In this document: one piece after another, positions 14,402 through 15,145 of the stretch | How positions within the stretch are numbered: position 1 is the stretch's first letter | Layout: each line of letters begins with the position of its first letter | Source of the DNA: an uncultured Lachnospiraceae bacterium | GTDB taxonomy: Bacteria > Bacillota_A > Clostridia > Lachnospirales > Lachnospiraceae | DNA: 15,145 nucleotides | Direction of reading: 5' to 3' | Assembly: GCA_902796775.1 (NCBI GenBank) | Contig: CADBQK010000390.1 | Location: 1-15,145, forward strand | Notes under the pieces: model-generated | The model's database searches: none | Seen by the model: the letters and a program-made list of their open reading frames with translations, nothing else | Told to the model about the DNA's origin: nothing | Program-made: the position numbers and the translations under genes

Positions 14402-15145
14402 TTATATCACTGAGAATGGTGACAGATTGGTGTCAATTTCTACTTCTATCTCCGGGAAAACTTCAGAAAACCATTGATGCATATATGCAACAAAAACATG
14501 CTCCATCCCATGATGACCTGCATCGATGATGCAGAGCCCCTCTTCTACTCCGTCAATTCCGGAATGATGATCTACATCACCGGTAACCAGTACATCTGCA
14601 CCTGCAAGGATAGCGTCGGAAGCCATTCCCTTGCCGGATCCGGGACATATGGCTATTTTTGACGCGACTCTGTCCGTATCACCAAATACACGGATCGGGG
14701 GGAGAGAAAAAGCTTCCCGGATCTGTCCGGCAAAATCTCTGATACGTATGGGCTGCGGCAGACTGCCTACCGCTCCTATCCCCATAAGCGGTTCCTCGCA
14801 GGTTATTTCCAGAGGCCGTTCGTAAATAGCACCCAGCCGATCCATACACAATCTGCCCATTACGGAAATGTCAAAATTCGTATGCATGGCATAATAGCTG
14901 ATGCCGGAGCGGATCATCTGGATGATCCTGCGTCCGATGAAATCATCTGTCCTGACAGAGCGCAGAGGTGTGAAGACCAGCGGATGATGAGTGATCAGCA
15001 TCTGGCAGCCCGCCTGAGATGCCGCTTCCACTGCCTCACTACTGGCATCTAATGCCAGAAAAACCCGGGAAACCGGCGCATCCGGATCTCCGGCCAGCAG
15101 CCCCGGATTATCCCAGGACATTGCCAGAGCAGGCGGTGCCAGCTC
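14402..15145 (-). CDS. Nif3/YqfO-family metal-binding protein, 5' end beyond window
   Basis: The family (DUF34/NIF3, often annotated GTP cyclohydrolase 1 type 2 homolog) forms a toroidal hexamer with a dinuclear metal site; its cellular job is unsettled. The metal-binding motifs are visible: ITHHPLVF, HTNFDISV, and DAGHHGMEH near the C-terminus. An inner ATG at 15121 exists, but the frame stays open to the window edge and reads ELAPPALAMSWDNPGL, which matches the conserved N-terminal segment of the family. The true start is therefore outside, probably about 15-20 residues further. At about 260 residues it would be the short form without the inserted PII-like domain seen in Bacillus YqfO. The stop TAA is followed within 14 nt by the kinase start. 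Confidence 0.92.
   Translation of the reverse strand, partial: ELAPPALAMSWDNPGLLAGDPDAPVSRVFLALDASSEAVEAASQAGCQMLITHHPLVFTPLRSVRTDDFIGRRIIQMIRSGISYYAMHTNFDISVMGRLCMDRLGAIYERPLEITCEEPLMGIGAVGSLPQPIRIRDFAGQIREAFSLPPIRVFGDTDRVASKIAICPGSGKGMASDAILAGADVLVTGDVDHHSGIDGVEEGLCIIDAGHHGMEHVFVAYMHQWFSEVFPEIEVEIDTNLSPFSVI

Overview
The window looks like chromosomal DNA of a low-to-mid GC Firmicute of the class Clostridia, most probably a Lachnospiraceae relative. The clues are the recA-recX-rny order, a class A RNase P RNA, a VanR/VanS-like two-component pair, CGAAC-N4-GTTCG type LexA boxes, a TGS-domain nucleoside kinase next to a Nif3-family gene, and strong AGGAGG ribosome sites with some GTG and TTG starts. 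The taxonomic call is inference from gene content. Every gene I can support lies on the minus strand, so the order below runs from high to low coordinates.

Right end (15145-12290): a 5'-truncated Nif3/YqfO-family metal protein, then after 14 nt a 554-residue nucleoside kinase with a ThrRS-like N-terminus, then the RNase P RNA gene rnpB only about 18 nt behind the kinase stop, closed by a strong terminator.

Middle (12290-5150): a five-gene signalling and export module. It has an OmpR/VanR-type response regulator, a VanS-type histidine kinase, an 845-residue exported membrane protein with two central membrane spans, an ABC-2 ATPase and an ABC-2 permease. The last four are tightly packed (18-nt gap, 8-nt overlap, 4-nt overlap), so the kinase probably senses a signal that controls the transporter. 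The regulator and kinase genes, which are usually adjacent, are separated by 357 nt. Most of that is a 214-bp palindromic element with 17-bp terminal inverted repeats, flanked by a perfect 11-bp direct repeat: a candidate MITE-like insertion able to fold end to end.

Left (5150-457): a CPBP-family intramembrane protease with its own terminator, then the DNA repair and RNA decay cluster. recA has two LexA-like boxes around its promoter, recX follows 3 nt later, and rny (RNase Y) has a consensus promoter of its own.

Left edge (456-1): a promoter, a leader with several hairpins and a pair of 13-bp dyads, and the first 77 codons or so of a YqeC-like P-loop protein (selenium/molybdenum hydroxylase accessory family).

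The strongest candidates for something undescribed are the 214-bp element at 10948-11161, the large exported partner of the ABC transporter, and the structured leader with twin dyads in front of the yqeC-like gene.
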